DNA of 37,095 nucleotides from assembly GCA_903952145.1 (NCBI GenBank), contig CAJBES010000281.1, positions 1-37,095 on the forward strand, in the 5' to 3' direction. The DNA comes from an uncultured Opitutaceae bacterium (GTDB taxonomy: Bacteria > Verrucomicrobiota > Verrucomicrobiia > Opitutales > Opitutaceae). The position numbers and the translations under genes are program-made. Below the pieces are notes generated by a model, which was not told where the DNA came from, did no database searches, and worked only from the letters and a program-made list of their open reading frames with translations. Positions 24,334-32,697 of the stretch are shown here, piece by piece. Numbering within the stretch: the first letter of the stretch is position 1; the number at the start of each line of letters is the position of its first letter.

Positions 24334-25686
24334 TCCGGGCTGCGTCCGCGTCTTGTGGTAGAACCGCCAGCCGAGCAGCAACGCCGCACTCGCCAGGCCC
24401 GCCGCCAGCGCCCACCAGATGCCCACCGCGCCGTAACCCCCGCGCACACCCAGCAGGTAGGCCAGCGGCAGCGCGATCACCCAGTAGGCCACGAACGTGA
24501 TGCCCATGGGCACCCGCACGTCGGCCAAACCGCGCAACGCCGCGGCGCCGATCACCTGCCCGCCGTCGAAAATCTGGAAGATCGCCGCCACCACGAGCAA
24601 CCGCGCCGCCAGCGACACCACGTCGGCCTCGGGCGTGAACCCCGCCGCCAGCCAGCGCCCCATCAGTGCAAACAGCAGGGCGAAACCCAGCATCATTAGC
24701 GCCCCGGCCCCCAGCGCCCCGAAGCCGATCGGCCGCAGCGCTTCGCGCCGCCCCTCCCCCACCGCCCGGCTGATCCGCACCGCCACGGCGATCGAGATCC
24801 CCAGCGGAAACATGAAGGTGAATCCCGCACAACTCAGCGCGATCTGATGCGCCGCCAGCGGCACCGTGCCGATCCAGCCCATCATCAGGGCCGCGGCCGC
24901 AAACGCCCCCACCTCGAACAACAACTGCCCCGCCGCCGGCAGACCGATGCCCAGCATCTCCTTCAGCCGCACCCGTTCCAACCGCGCCAGCCAGGCCGGG
25001 TTTGCCCCGGCCCTTGGCCACTCGGCCCGCACCTCGGGCCGGCGCGCAAGCCACCACCATAGCACGGCCGCGGACAGGGTCCGCGCGAGGAGTGTCGCCC
25101 AGCCCGCTCCCTCCAGTCCGAGCGCCGGCACGCCCCAGTGTCCGTAGATCAGCATCCAGGCTAGGATCGCGTTCAGCAGCACCCCGCCCAGCAAAATGCC
25201 CATCGGCGCCCACGGGTGACCCACCGCCTCGCTGAACTGCCGCTGCACCTGGAACACCAGCGCCGGCAGCAGTGACCAGCCGATGAGTTCGAAATACGGC
25301 CGCACCGCCGCCACCACCTCCGGCGGTTGGCCGAACCGGTGCAGGTAAGGGCCGAGCGCGGCCATGGCCGTCGCGCCGGCCAGCCCGAGGAGCAGCGCCA
25401 GGCCCATGCCGTGCCGCAGGTATTCCGCGCATTCCCGTGACCGCCCCGCCCCATGCGCCCGCGCCACCAGCACCGACACCGACATCAGCACGCCGACGCC
25501 GATGATGAAAACCAGCATGAACAACCCATGGGCAAACGCCGCCGCGGCCAGCGGCACCTTGCCCACCCGCCCGATCATCACCGTGTCGGTGATGCCCATC
25601 AGCATCTGGCTCACCTGCCCCACGATGATGGGGAAGGCGAGCGCCAGCGTCGGGCGCAGTTCGGCGAAATAGGGATGGCGGGCCAC
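24313..25686 (-). CDS. MATE-family multidrug/cation antiporter (NorM-like)
   Basis: Twelve-helix inner-membrane exporter that uses a Na+ or H+ gradient. The 457-residue sequence shows two homologous halves: ALAFPIIVGQVSQMLMGITDTVMIGRVG opens the first and GIGLPAAGQLLFEVGAFAAAALMMGWIG the second. QFSEAVGHPWAPM and ALRGLADVRVPMG are the matching internal motifs. I prefer the GTG at 25686, giving MARHPYFAEL, because the residues encoded upstream from ATG 25755 or 25746 look non-coding and family proteins begin here; the longer form cannot be excluded. The last codons form part of the shared terminator. Confidence 0.9.
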   Translation of the reverse strand: MARHPYFAELRPTLALAFPIIVGQVSQMLMGITDTVMIGRVGKVPLAAAAFAHGLFMLVFIIGVGVLMSVSVLVARAHGAGRSRECAEYLRHGMGLALLLGLAGATAMAALGPYLHRFGQPPEVVAAVRPYFELIGWSLLPALVFQVQRQFSEAVGHPWAPMGILLGGVLLNAILAWMLIYGHWGVPALGLEGAGWATLLARTLSAAVLWWWLARRPEVRAEWPRAGANPAWLARLERVRLKEMLGIGLPAAGQLLFEVGAFAAAALMMGWIGTVPLAAHQIALSCAGFTFMFPLGISIAVAVRISRAVGEGRREALRPIGFGALGAGALMMLGFALLFALMGRWLAAGFTPEADVVSLAARLLVVAAIFQIFDGGQVIGAAALRGLADVRVPMGITFVAYWVIALPLAYLLGVRGGYGAVGIWWALAAGLASAALLLGWRFYHKTRTQPGGFSRIT

Positions 25687-25992
25687 GGAAGAATCAGCAC
25701 CGCAGAGAAAGGTTTCGGTTTGAAGCCAAAACCGGGCGGAGGCCATGGTCCCCATTCCAACTTCGCGCCGCTTGGAGTCCCGTGCGGTTCCATCTGCTGG
25801 GATGGGGCTCCGACCCGCCTCATCGTGGCAATGTAGGGGCGTGCCTCGTGCGCGCCCCTACCAAGCAAGATCGCCCCTCGGTTACTATTCGGCGCCTTCA
25901 TCGGTGCGAAAGTGTTGAAGGAGACCGATGGCCGCCGCAGGCTCTGGGACGCCGGGGCGATGGCGGCCGGTGTCAGCGCCCTCGGTTGAACT
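25687..25992. other. Gene-free interval with one hairpin
   Basis: No convincing gene. It holds the likely MATE upstream region (or its N terminus if the longer start is used) and a long hairpin at 25833-25861. Reading frames here lack any recognisable domain. Confidence 0.5.
25833..25861. repeat. REP-like hairpin element
   Basis: Arms GTAGGGGCG (25833-25841) and CGCCCCTAC (25853-25861) with further pairing inside (a wobble and two G-C pairs) leave a 5-nt loop. Compact GC-rich hairpins of this kind are often dispersed repeats; no second copy was found in the window. Confidence 0.45.
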
Positions 25993-26283
25993 ATGAAACG
26001 ACGTATCCTCTGGCTCGCCCTCGGCCTCCTCCTCGGGATGGCGGCCGGCTATTTTTATCTGCGGCCCGTCCGTCCGCCCCCGCCCGCACCCGCGGCCAAG
26101 CCGGTGCCCCCGGCGGCAGTCGCCATCCAGGACGGCAAGACGATTGATTTCTCCGGTGGGAAGGCCGAGGTGCGCGACACCACCGACGACCGCGCCGCCC
26201 TCGAACGCGCCAAACGCGAGATGGAGGCCGCCGCAAAGGATGTGAAGTTCGCCCCCGCCAAGCCCGCCCCCAAGCCCGACTGA
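25993..26283 (+). CDS. Small membrane-anchored protein of unknown function
   Basis: 96 residues: one N-terminal membrane helix (ILWLALGLLLGMAAGYFYL), a Pro/Ala-rich linker (about 27-45), a short segment IQDGKTIDFSGGKAEVRDTTDD, a charged helix (RAALERAKREMEAAAKDV) and a Lys/Pro tail. This is the design of a small anchored periplasmic or cytoplasmic protein; I recognise no family. The start at 25993 directly precedes the hydrophobic helix. It lies on the same strand as the DUF1573 operon but 134 bp upstream of it, so co-transcription is uncertain. Confidence 0.65.
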   Translation: MKRRILWLALGLLLGMAAGYFYLRPVRPPPPAPAAKPVPPAAVAIQDGKTIDFSGGKAEVRDTTDDRAALERAKREMEAAAKDVKFAPAKPAPKPD

Positions 26284-26417
26284 ATCCAACCCTGGCGGCG
26301 ACGGGAACGTCCGCGCGGTGGCAAGACGTTACCGGTCGATGACGAAAAATTCCGCCTGCCCCACTTGGCGTCGCAGGATTAGCTCGAAGACTCTGGGAAA
26401 ATTCGGACAATCCCGGC

Positions 26418-27089
26418 ATGGCGTTCCATCAATTGCGATCCCTCCGGACGGCAGCGTTCCTGGCAGCATTTCCCCTGATGGTCGCCACGGCCCGGGGGCA
26501 GCTCCAGTGGTCCGCGAAGACCATCACCCGCCAGGCCGGTGTGGGCGACAAGGTGGTGGAGGTTGTCTATCCTTTCCGCAATGCCGGCACTGTGCCGGTG
26601 AAAATTCTCTCCGTTAACAGCAGGTGCGGCTGCACCACGGCCGGCCTGGCCAAGGATGACTACGCCCCGGGCGAATCCGGCGAGATCAAGGTGGTCTTTG
26701 ATCTGGGGGACCGTTCCGGGTATCAGGAGAAACCGATCTGGGTCACCACCAGCGACCGGCCCTCGGAAGCGGTTGAGCTCAAGCTCATCGTCGACATCCC
26801 CCAGTGGCTGACGATTGAACCGCGCCTCGTCTGTTGGGAGGCCGGCGGTTCCGCCGAGGAGAAATGCGTGACGCTGACCGTGCATCCCGCCGCCAAAGTC
26901 GAAATCAGCCGGATCCAAGCCACCAGCGACAAGGTTGCCCATCGTCTGGAAACCGTTCCCTCCCTGGGCTACCGCTTGTATCTCAAGCCGGTGGGCACGG
27001 CCAACAAGTTCAAGGCCACCTTCCTGATCCGGGCGGGGCTACCGGGCCAAGTCCCGCGGACCTTCATGGTCTTCGCCCAGGTGCGCTGA
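26418..27089 (+). CDS. DUF1573-domain exported protein
   Basis: 223 residues. A signal peptide (ending ATARGQ) is followed by an Ig-like DUF1573 domain: VVYPFRNAGTVPVKILSV, then the family hallmark SRCGCTT, then YAPGESGEIKVVFDLG. A second, more divergent strand-rich domain follows (about 135-223). The function of DUF1573 is not established; in this phylum the proteins are often paired with redox-type membrane proteins. It is separated from the rhodanese gene by a single base and is the first of a three-gene operon. Confidence 0.9.
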   Translation: MAFHQLRSLRTAAFLAAFPLMVATARGQLQWSAKTITRQAGVGDKVVEVVYPFRNAGTVPVKILSVNSRCGCTTAGLAKDDYAPGESGEIKVVFDLGDRSGYQEKPIWVTTSDRPSEAVELKLIVDIPQWLTIEPRLVCWEAGGSAEEKCVTLTVHPAAKVEISRIQATSDKVAHRLETVPSLGYRLYLKPVGTANKFKATFLIRAGLPGQVPRTFMVFAQVR

Positions 27090-27090
27090 C

Positions 27091-27522
27091 ATGAAACGCG
27101 GTTTGCGAGAACTCGGGGTCATCTGCCTCCTCGCCATGGTGCCCGCCCTGCTGGCGGCGTGGCTGCAGCCCAAGCGTCCCCCGGCCTCCGGCGCTGACAG
27201 CATTGCCTCCATTTCTGTCGGGCAGGCCTCGGCCCTCGGCCTGGGTCAAACGGTGCTCTGGATTGATGCCCGGCCGGAGGCGGCGTTCAAGGCCGGCCAC
27301 ATTCCGGGCGCATGGCGACTCACCGAGGGCGACTGGGAGACCCTGTTGCCTCACGTGGCGGACGCCTGGAGCCCTGCTGCGCCCGTCATTGTCTATTGCG
27401 ACCACCTGACCTGCGACTCAAGCCGGCAGGTGGCCGCCCGGCTCAGACGCGAGCTGCCAATTGAACGGATCTACGCGCTGGAAGGAGGTTGGGAACGATG
27501 GAACCAAGCCCGCAAAAAGTAG
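27091..27522 (+). CDS. Membrane-anchored rhodanese-like sulfurtransferase
   Basis: 143 residues with an N-terminal hydrophobic helix (LGVICLLAMVPALLAAWL) placing the rhodanese domain in the periplasm. The domain shows WIDARPEAAFKAGHIPGAWRL and the active-site loop YCDHLTCDSSRQVAARL. The loop Cys after VIVY is the usual catalytic position, and a second Cys lies five residues later. The C terminus YALEGGWERWNQ is typical. It overlaps mauE by 25 bases. Sulfur transfer or thiol handling in the periplasm, together with DUF1573 and MauE, is the likely theme. Confidence 0.9.
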   Translation: MKRGLRELGVICLLAMVPALLAAWLQPKRPPASGADSIASISVGQASALGLGQTVLWIDARPEAAFKAGHIPGAWRLTEGDWETLLPHVADAWSPAAPVIVYCDHLTCDSSRQVAARLRRELPIERIYALEGGWERWNQARKK

Positions 27523-27956
27523 CCGTGGGCCTGACCGCCCTGCGCTGGCTGCTGGCCGCGGTGTTCCTGGTGGCCGGCGTGAGCAAGGCCGTGGACCCGG
27601 CGGCCACGGCCCGGGCTATCGCCCATTACCACCTGCTGCCTGCATGGCTCGCGCCCTGGGCCGGTTGGTATGTGCCGTGGTTGGAGATCAGCTGCGGCCT
27701 GGCCTTGCTGTCGCAACGGCTGCGGACCGGCGGCTGGCTCCTGGCCCTGCTGCTCAGTGCCAGTTTCGCCGTCTTCACCGGATCGGCCCTGCTGCGCGGG
27801 CTGGACATCCGTTGCGGCTGTTTTGGTCCCGGCCTTGGGAGCCTGCGTTTGCCGTGGATGCTGGCGTTCGACCTCGCCCTGCTGCTGCTGGGCAGCTTCG
27901 GGCTGCAACAACGGCTCAGACTATCCCGTGGCGACGTGCGCCACCCGGATCAATAG
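27498..27956 (+). CDS. MauE/DoxX-like redox-associated membrane protein
   Basis: 152 residues and four membrane helices. The pattern LRWLLAAVFLVAGVSKAVDPAATA, then YVPWLEISCGLALL, and a late Cys pair in LDIRCGCFGPG resemble MauE, a membrane protein needed to form disulfides in methylamine dehydrogenase, and other DoxX-like redox proteins. The ATG at 27498 has a strong AGGAGG Shine-Dalgarno (about 27483-27488) inside the 3' end of the rhodanese gene, which decides the start and is unusual in this window. No methylamine genes are present, so it probably serves general thiol chemistry. Confidence 0.85.
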   Translation: MEPSPQKVAVGLTALRWLLAAVFLVAGVSKAVDPAATARAIAHYHLLPAWLAPWAGWYVPWLEISCGLALLSQRLRTGGWLLALLLSASFAVFTGSALLRGLDIRCGCFGPGLGSLRLPWMLAFDLALLLLGSFGLQQRLRLSRGDVRHPDQ

Positions 27957-28144
27957 TTTTGGCCCCCGGGCAGGGCGGCCGGCAGGAGATGGGCAACGGT
28001 GGGAAAAGCCAACGGTTGCAGCATGGCGGGACGGAACGCGAAACAAGTTTGTCCGCCCGTATTTGTCGAGGGACAAGCCCCGCCCGGGCCGGACGCTTCG
28101 CGCTCGTGCCCGCACCCGCGGTGGGTTTTCCTCCCTTCACCGCC

Positions 28145-28621
28145 ATGCCTCCGCTCATCCGCCCCGCCACGCCGGCCGACCTGCCGCTCATCCTCACCTT
28201 AATCCGCGACCTCGCGGCCTACGAAAAACTGCTGCCCGAGGTGACGGCGACCGAGGCCGGGCTGGGTGCCACGCTGTTCGGCCCCAGGCCCGCCGCCGAG
28301 TGCGTGCTCGCCTTCGCCGCCGACGGCACGCCCGCCGGTTTCGCGGTGTTTTTCACGAACTACTCCACCTTTCTGGCGCAGCCCGGGCTGTGGCTCGAGG
28401 ATCTGTTTGTGCGCCCGGAGCACCGCGGCCGGGGCATCGGCAGGGCCCTGCTGCTGCACCTCGCCCAACTCGCCAACGCGCGCGGCTGCGGCCGGATGGA
28501 GTGGGCCGTGCTCGACTGGAACCAGCCCGCCATCGACTTCTACGAGGCGCTCGGCGCCCGCCGGCTCCGCGATTGGCAGATCTGCCGGCTCTCCGGCGAG
28601 GCCCTGGCGCGTCACGCCTGA
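28145..28621 (+). CDS. GNAT-family N-acetyltransferase
   Basis: 158 residues covering one GNAT domain. N-terminal strand IRPATPADLPLILTLIRDLAAYEK, core strand LWLEDLFVRPEHRGRGIGRALL with the acetyl-CoA pyrophosphate loop (RGRGIG), and NQPAIDFYEALGARRL in the C-terminal part. The order and the AAYEK segment recall spermidine/diamine acetyltransferases, so an amine substrate is possible but unproven. The ATG at 28145 is preferred; there is a 188-bp gap upstream with no recognisable gene. Confidence 0.92.
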   Translation: MPPLIRPATPADLPLILTLIRDLAAYEKLLPEVTATEAGLGATLFGPRPAAECVLAFAADGTPAGFAVFFTNYSTFLAQPGLWLEDLFVRPEHRGRGIGRALLLHLAQLANARGCGRMEWAVLDWNQPAIDFYEALGARRLRDWQICRLSGEALARHA

Positions 28622-28677
28622 ATTTTTCCCCCGCCGGTGAAAATCCGCCCGGCGCCTCTCCGCCCAAAAACGCCGCC

Positions 28678-28695
28678 GCCGTTTGCAAAAACGGC
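28678..28695. terminator. Small stem-loop between the GNAT and barrel genes
   Basis: Arms GCCGTTT and AAACGGC with a GCAA loop. No T-run follows, so a terminator role after the GNAT gene is only possible; it may instead be a leader structure of the next gene. Confidence 0.3.
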
Positions 28696-28722
28696 CCGCC
28701 TGCACACCTGTCCTGCACTCCC

Positions 28723-29622
28723 ATGAAGAACACCCTTGCCCGCCTGCTCCTGATTGCCGCCTGTGCGCTGCCGGCCGTCCGGCTCGCCGCACAGCCGGCC
28801 GCGGCCACCTTCCGCCCGGCCCTGCTCGAGGGCTTCTCCCTCGGCTTTGCCCAAACCGCGGCCGGCGACCTCAGCCGCAACGGGGTGCTCGGCCGCGTGG
28901 CGGTGGCGCACCTGGACTTCGGCTTCACCGGCCGCACGCCCCTCGGCCGGGGCACCTTCCTGCTCCACGGCTTCGCCTATGCTCGCAACGCCCTCGACAC
29001 CACCGGCGCCGTTTTCCTGCCGGAGGCACTGGAGGAACTCACCTTTTCGCTGGGCGTGCAGCACCGCGCCTCCGCGCAGTGGAGTTTCGCCGCCTACCTG
29101 CGGCCCGGTTTCTACGGCGACTCCCTGAAGTTCAATGGCGACAGCTTCAACGCCCCGCTGCTGGGCACGGCCGTTTACACCGTCAGCCCCGGGCTGGCGT
29201 GGATCTTCGGCGGCTCGGCCAACGCCGCCTCCGACACCCCCTTCATGCCCATCGCCGGCGTGCGCTGGCAATTTGCGCCGGCCTGGACGCTCAACATCGG
29301 TTTCCCGCGCGCCGGCGTCTCCTGGCGGCACAGCGACCGACTGACCCTCAACGCCGGCGCCACCGTGCAGGGCGGCGATTATTACCTCGGGGATGGGTTG
29401 GGCTCCCCCGCGCCCGGCATCGGCCGGCTGGCCCGCACCTGGCTCGAATACCGCGAGATCCGCCTCGGCGCCGGCGCCGAGCTTGCGCTCTCCGCGGGCG
29501 TCACCCTCTCCATCGACGCCGGCCTGGCGCTGGACCAGCGTTTCGATTACTTCGACCGCGGCTACGCGCTGAAGGGCGACCACCCGCTGTTCGTCGCCCT
29601 CGCCCTCAAGGGCCGGTTCTGA
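28723..29622 (+). CDS. Outer-membrane beta-barrel protein, DUF6268-like
   Basis: 299 residues. Signal peptide MKNTLARLLLIAACALPAVRLAAQ, then many amphipathic strands (RVAVAHLDFGFTGRTPLG, GTFLLHGFAYARNAL, WSFAAYLRPGFYGD) and the terminal strand LFVALALKGRF ending in Phe, the classic signature for BAM-assembled barrels. The pattern fits the DUF6268 family of outer-membrane proteins, whose cargo is unknown. It follows the GNAT gene on the same strand after 101 bp. The signal peptide fixes the start. Confidence 0.82.
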   Translation: MKNTLARLLLIAACALPAVRLAAQPAAATFRPALLEGFSLGFAQTAAGDLSRNGVLGRVAVAHLDFGFTGRTPLGRGTFLLHGFAYARNALDTTGAVFLPEALEELTFSLGVQHRASAQWSFAAYLRPGFYGDSLKFNGDSFNAPLLGTAVYTVSPGLAWIFGGSANAASDTPFMPIAGVRWQFAPAWTLNIGFPRAGVSWRHSDRLTLNAGATVQGGDYYLGDGLGSPAPGIGRLARTWLEYREIRLGAGAELALSAGVTLSIDAGLALDQRFDYFDRGYALKGDHPLFVALALKGRF

Positions 29623-29694
29623 AGCGACGCGGGACCCGCGGCGTGTATTTGCGCTTTCCAGCCGGCCCTGCTTCCGTAGTCTCCCGTCAACCCC

Positions 29695-30063
29695 ATGCCC
29701 GCCCTGCCCCAAGCTTCCCCGGAGGTGACCCCGCCCAACGAGGCGATAGCCCACCTGATCCAGTCCTTGGACCTTGAGGACACCTGCCAGGTGATCCAGA
29801 CCTACCTGCGCGAATTTGAGCGTGAGGTGCGCCGCATCGCCACCACCGACCGCACCACCCAGCAGCGCATCGCCCACAGCCTCAAGAGCAGTTCCGCCCA
29901 GATGGGCGCGCACGACCTCTCCCGGCGGCTGGCGGCCATCGAGCACCGCCTCCCGGCGGCCGGCGCCGAGGTCAGCAGTGAGGAGGCCGCCGACATCGCC
30001 GCGGAGTTCGAGCGCACCGCCGCGCCCCTGCGGGCGTTTGCGGCCCGCCACACGGCCACCTGA
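29695..30063 (+). CDS. Stand-alone HPt phosphotransfer protein
   Basis: 122 residues forming a four-helix HPt domain. The phosphoacceptor is His61 in RIAHSLKSSSAQMGA, with the conserved Leu-Lys and small residues after it. There is no kinase or receiver part, so it must shuttle phosphate between a hybrid histidine kinase and a response regulator encoded elsewhere. It converges with the LuxR-type response regulator gene, the two stops being 7 bp apart, which hints at but does not prove a functional link. Confidence 0.85.
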   Translation: MPALPQASPEVTPPNEAIAHLIQSLDLEDTCQVIQTYLREFEREVRRIATTDRTTQQRIAHSLKSSSAQMGAHDLSRRLAAIEHRLPAAGAEVSSEEAADIAAEFERTAAPLRAFAARHTAT

Positions 30064-30070
30064 GCCGTCG

Positions 30071-30727
30071 TCAGCCCGGCACGATACCCGCTTGCACGCA
30101 GCAGCGCACGAGGCTGGCGACTTCACGCACGCCGAGCTTGACCATGATGTTGGCGCGGTGTTTCTCCACCGTCCGCACGCTCAGGTTCAGCCGGTCGGCC
30201 ACCTCCTTCGAGGAAAGCCCCCCCGAGACCATCCGGGCGACCTCGATCTCACGCGGCGTCAGCTTTTGCACGGCCGCCACCGAGGGATCATCGGCCGCCG
30301 CGCCGGCCGGGGCTGCGCCGCCGCCGGTTTTCGGCGGCACGTGGGCCGCGAAAAACATCCCGCCCTTCACCACCGTGTCCACCGCCTGCAGCATGTAGCT
30401 CAGGGGTTCGGTCTTGTCCACGAAGCCGTTCACCCCCTCGGCGATCAGCTTCGCCGGCAACTCCGCGTCGGGCCGGCCGGTGAGGACCAAAATGAGCGTG
30501 CCGGTGAGTTTGCGCCGCACCTGCTTGATGATCTCCAGCCCATGCAGGGTGGGCAGGAAAAGATCCACGACCAGCAGGTCGGGGTTTTCGCGCAGGCAGA
30601 AATCCAGCCCTTCGCGCCCGTCCGCAAATTCCCCCGTCACCACCAGCCCCTTCATCCGGCGCAGCGCCTTGCCGATCATCAGGCGGAAAACAGCATCGTC
30701 CTCGATAATGACAGTTTTGATGGGCAC
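30071..30727 (-). CDS. NarL/FixJ-type response regulator
   Basis: 218 residues. The receiver domain (about 1-120) has acidic residues Asp10 and Asp11, phosphoacceptor Asp55 in LLVVDLFLP, Thr in VLTGRP and Lys in FVDKTEP. A Gly/Ala/Pro linker (about 133-150) leads to a LuxR-type helix-turn-helix: LTPREIEVARMVSGGLSSKEVADRL then SVRTVEKHRANIMVKLGV. Phosphorylation would allow DNA binding. The start is a GTG at 30727, two codons before the first hydrophobic strand. No sensor kinase is adjacent; the HPt gene faces it. Confidence 0.93.
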   Translation of the reverse strand: MPIKTVIIEDDAVFRLMIGKALRRMKGLVVTGEFADGREGLDFCLRENPDLLVVDLFLPTLHGLEIIKQVRRKLTGTLILVLTGRPDAELPAKLIAEGVNGFVDKTEPLSYMLQAVDTVVKGGMFFAAHVPPKTGGGAAPAGAAADDPSVAAVQKLTPREIEVARMVSGGLSSKEVADRLNLSVRTVEKHRANIMVKLGVREVASLVRCCVQAGIVPG

Positions 30728-30852
30728 GCGCGGGTGTTATTGTCACCACCCGGTGCGTCTTCAATATTTTTCCGGGCGCACCCCCGGGTGCCGGGTCCGG
30801 CCGGCTGCCGCCGGAGTTGCGCCACCCCCCGGCCCCGCTTTCACTGCCGGCA

Positions 30853-31851
30853 GTGAACTCCGCCGCCCCCGCCGCCCGCCCCGCCCTCTGGCTCGCCTTT
30901 GCGACCATCTACCTCGTCTGGGGCAGCACCTACCTCGCCATCCGTGTCGCGGTGGAGACGCTGCCGCCCTTCCTGATGGCCGGGGCGCGCTTCCTGACGG
31001 CGGGCGGACTGCTCTACGGCTGGCTGTGGTTCACGAAAAAAATCCGGCCCACGCCGCGGCAATGGTTCGACAATGCCATCATCGGCGCCCTGCTGCTGCT
31101 CGCCGGCAACGGCCTGGTTTCGTGGGCGGAGCAGAGTATCCCCTCCGGCATCACCACCCTCGTCATCTCCGTCGGGCCGCTCTTCATCGTGCTGGGCGAC
31201 TGGCTCGTGCTCGCAGTGGGCCGGGATGCCACCCGCGGCTCCCGCCCCACCGCCGCCACGATGGCCGGCATTGTGCTGGGCTTCACCGGGCTTGTCCTGC
31301 TCATCGGCCCCGACCTTGGTGGCGCCGGGACGGCCACCTCCCTGGATCCCTGGCGCATCGGCGGGATTCTGCTGGGTTGCGTGACCTGGTCCGCCGGCTC
31401 GATCTTCACCCGTTACGCCCGCCGGCCGGCGGAGCCGCTCACGGCCGCGGCCCTCCAGATGCTGACCGGCGGGGTGTGGCTCGTGCTGGCCAGCCTCATG
31501 CTGGGCGAACCCACCCGGTTTGACGCCTCGGCCGTCACCCTGCATTCGGTCGTCGCGTGGTGCTACCTCGTCGGCGCGGGTTCGCTGGTGGGCTTCACGA
31601 CGTTTGTGTGGCTCATGAAGCACAGCACGCCGGCGCGCGTCTCCACCTACGCCTACGTCAACCCCATCGTCGCGGTCTTTCTCGGCTGGCTGTTGCTGCA
31701 CGAAAGCGTCAGTCCGCGCCTGTTGCTCTCGTCGGCGGTCATCATCACCGGCGTCGCCATCATCACCGCGCAGAAAAACCGCACGCAACTCACGGTCCCG
31801 CCGCGGCAGGCCGTGGCCGCCACCGCCCCGGCCCGGGACGGTTCAGCTTAG
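30853..31851 (+). CDS. EamA/DMT-family transporter (YedA-like)
   Basis: 332 residues with ten membrane helices in two EamA repeats. The first repeat starts LAFATIYLVWGSTYLAIRVA, the usual opening of YedA-type drug/metabolite transporters, and has AEQSIPSGITTLVISVGPLF; the second has VTWSAGSIFTRYARR and STYAYVNPIVAVFLGW. Substrate is not predictable. I chose the GTG at 30853 (MNSAAPAARP); a TTG at 30817 would add 12 Pro-rich residues. The 3' end overlaps the convergent isomerase gene by 9 bp. Confidence 0.9.
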   Translation: MNSAAPAARPALWLAFATIYLVWGSTYLAIRVAVETLPPFLMAGARFLTAGGLLYGWLWFTKKIRPTPRQWFDNAIIGALLLLAGNGLVSWAEQSIPSGITTLVISVGPLFIVLGDWLVLAVGRDATRGSRPTAATMAGIVLGFTGLVLLIGPDLGGAGTATSLDPWRIGGILLGCVTWSAGSIFTRYARRPAEPLTAAALQMLTGGVWLVLASLMLGEPTRFDASAVTLHSVVAWCYLVGAGSLVGFTTFVWLMKHSTPARVSTYAYVNPIVAVFLGWLLLHESVSPRLLLSSAVIITGVAIITAQKNRTQLTVPPRQAVAATAPARDGSA

Positions 31852-32610
31852 CTCCGCCAGCCACGTTTTCAGCGTCGCCGCGTCGCGCAGGAAGTTTTCC
31901 GGGGCATCGGCCTCCACAAACTCCAGCAGCGCAAACCGGTCGCCCGGCACCGTGGCCGCCAGGTGCAGGTAGCCCGCCCAAGCCGCCGCGCCCTCCGCCA
32001 GCGGCCGGCGTTGCTGGGCCCCCTGCCAGTGGTAGACGTGGACATGTGACAACCGTGGCCCGATCGCCTTGAGCCCCGCGGTGCATTCCGCCTCCGTCAG
32101 ACCGAGCGCCGGCTGCCAGTAGGAGTAGAAATTGGCCTGGTCCGCCTCGGCGAGCAGCCGGACGGCCGAGGCGTTCGAGTCGGTGAGCGTGCCACCGTGG
32201 AACTCCGCCGCCACGCGCACGCCGGCCCGCGCCGCGAGACCGGCGATGCGCACCAGGTCCGCCACAACCTGCCGCCGGCCGGCGGCGTCGGTCGCCGCCG
32301 AGCCCGCTGTTCCCGCCCACACGCGGATGACCGGTGCGCCCAGGGCCACGGCGGTGTCGAGCACCCGGTCGAAGGGCAAGCCGGCGGTCTCGCTGTGTCC
32401 GGCCTTGTAGTAACTGCCGTAGGCCGCGACCGTCAGTCCGGCATCCACGGTCTGCCGGCCCACTTCACGGGCCCGGCCCAGCTCGCCATGCGGCACGTGG
32501 ATGTCGCCACCCCACTCGATCCCGCGCAGACCGGCGCGCTGCACCAGCGCGATGATCTGCGCCGGCGCCAAGGGGCGGAAGGTGACGGAAACAAGGCCGG
32601 GGAGCAACAT
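31843..32610 (-). CDS. Sugar phosphate isomerase/epimerase-like TIM-barrel protein
   Basis: 255 residues of the xylose-isomerase-like (AP endonuclease family 2) TIM-barrel superfamily. Visible landmarks: GLRGIEWGGDIHVPHG near 28-43, YGSYYKAGH, APVIRVWAGTAGS, RVAAEFHGGTLT with the metal-ligand Glu near 137, and LSHVHVYHWQG and ALLEFVEAD with further metal ligands. The substrate in this broad family ranges over keto-sugars and inositols and cannot be assigned. It stands alone, between convergent EamA and divergent lipoprotein genes. Confidence 0.88.
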   Translation of the reverse strand: MLLPGLVSVTFRPLAPAQIIALVQRAGLRGIEWGGDIHVPHGELGRAREVGRQTVDAGLTVAAYGSYYKAGHSETAGLPFDRVLDTAVALGAPVIRVWAGTAGSAATDAAGRRQVVADLVRIAGLAARAGVRVAAEFHGGTLTDSNASAVRLLAEADQANFYSYWQPALGLTEAECTAGLKAIGPRLSHVHVYHWQGAQQRRPLAEGAAAWAGYLHLAATVPGDRFALLEFVEADAPENFLRDAATLKTWLAELS

Positions 32611-32697
32611 GGGGCCAGCCTGCCGGCCGCGCAGCCCGCCGCCAAGCCGTGATTGCGCTTATCCGAAAACCACGGCATTTTGCGGTCGTCGCCACCC

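Noticed and set aside
25611-25901. Minus-strand open frame of 96 codons upstream of MATE
   Set aside because: It overlaps the MATE N terminus in another frame, runs through the hairpin and resembles no protein.
27957-28144. Possible gene between mauE and the GNAT gene
   Set aside because: Reading frames here have no start with a plausible product; no motif seen.
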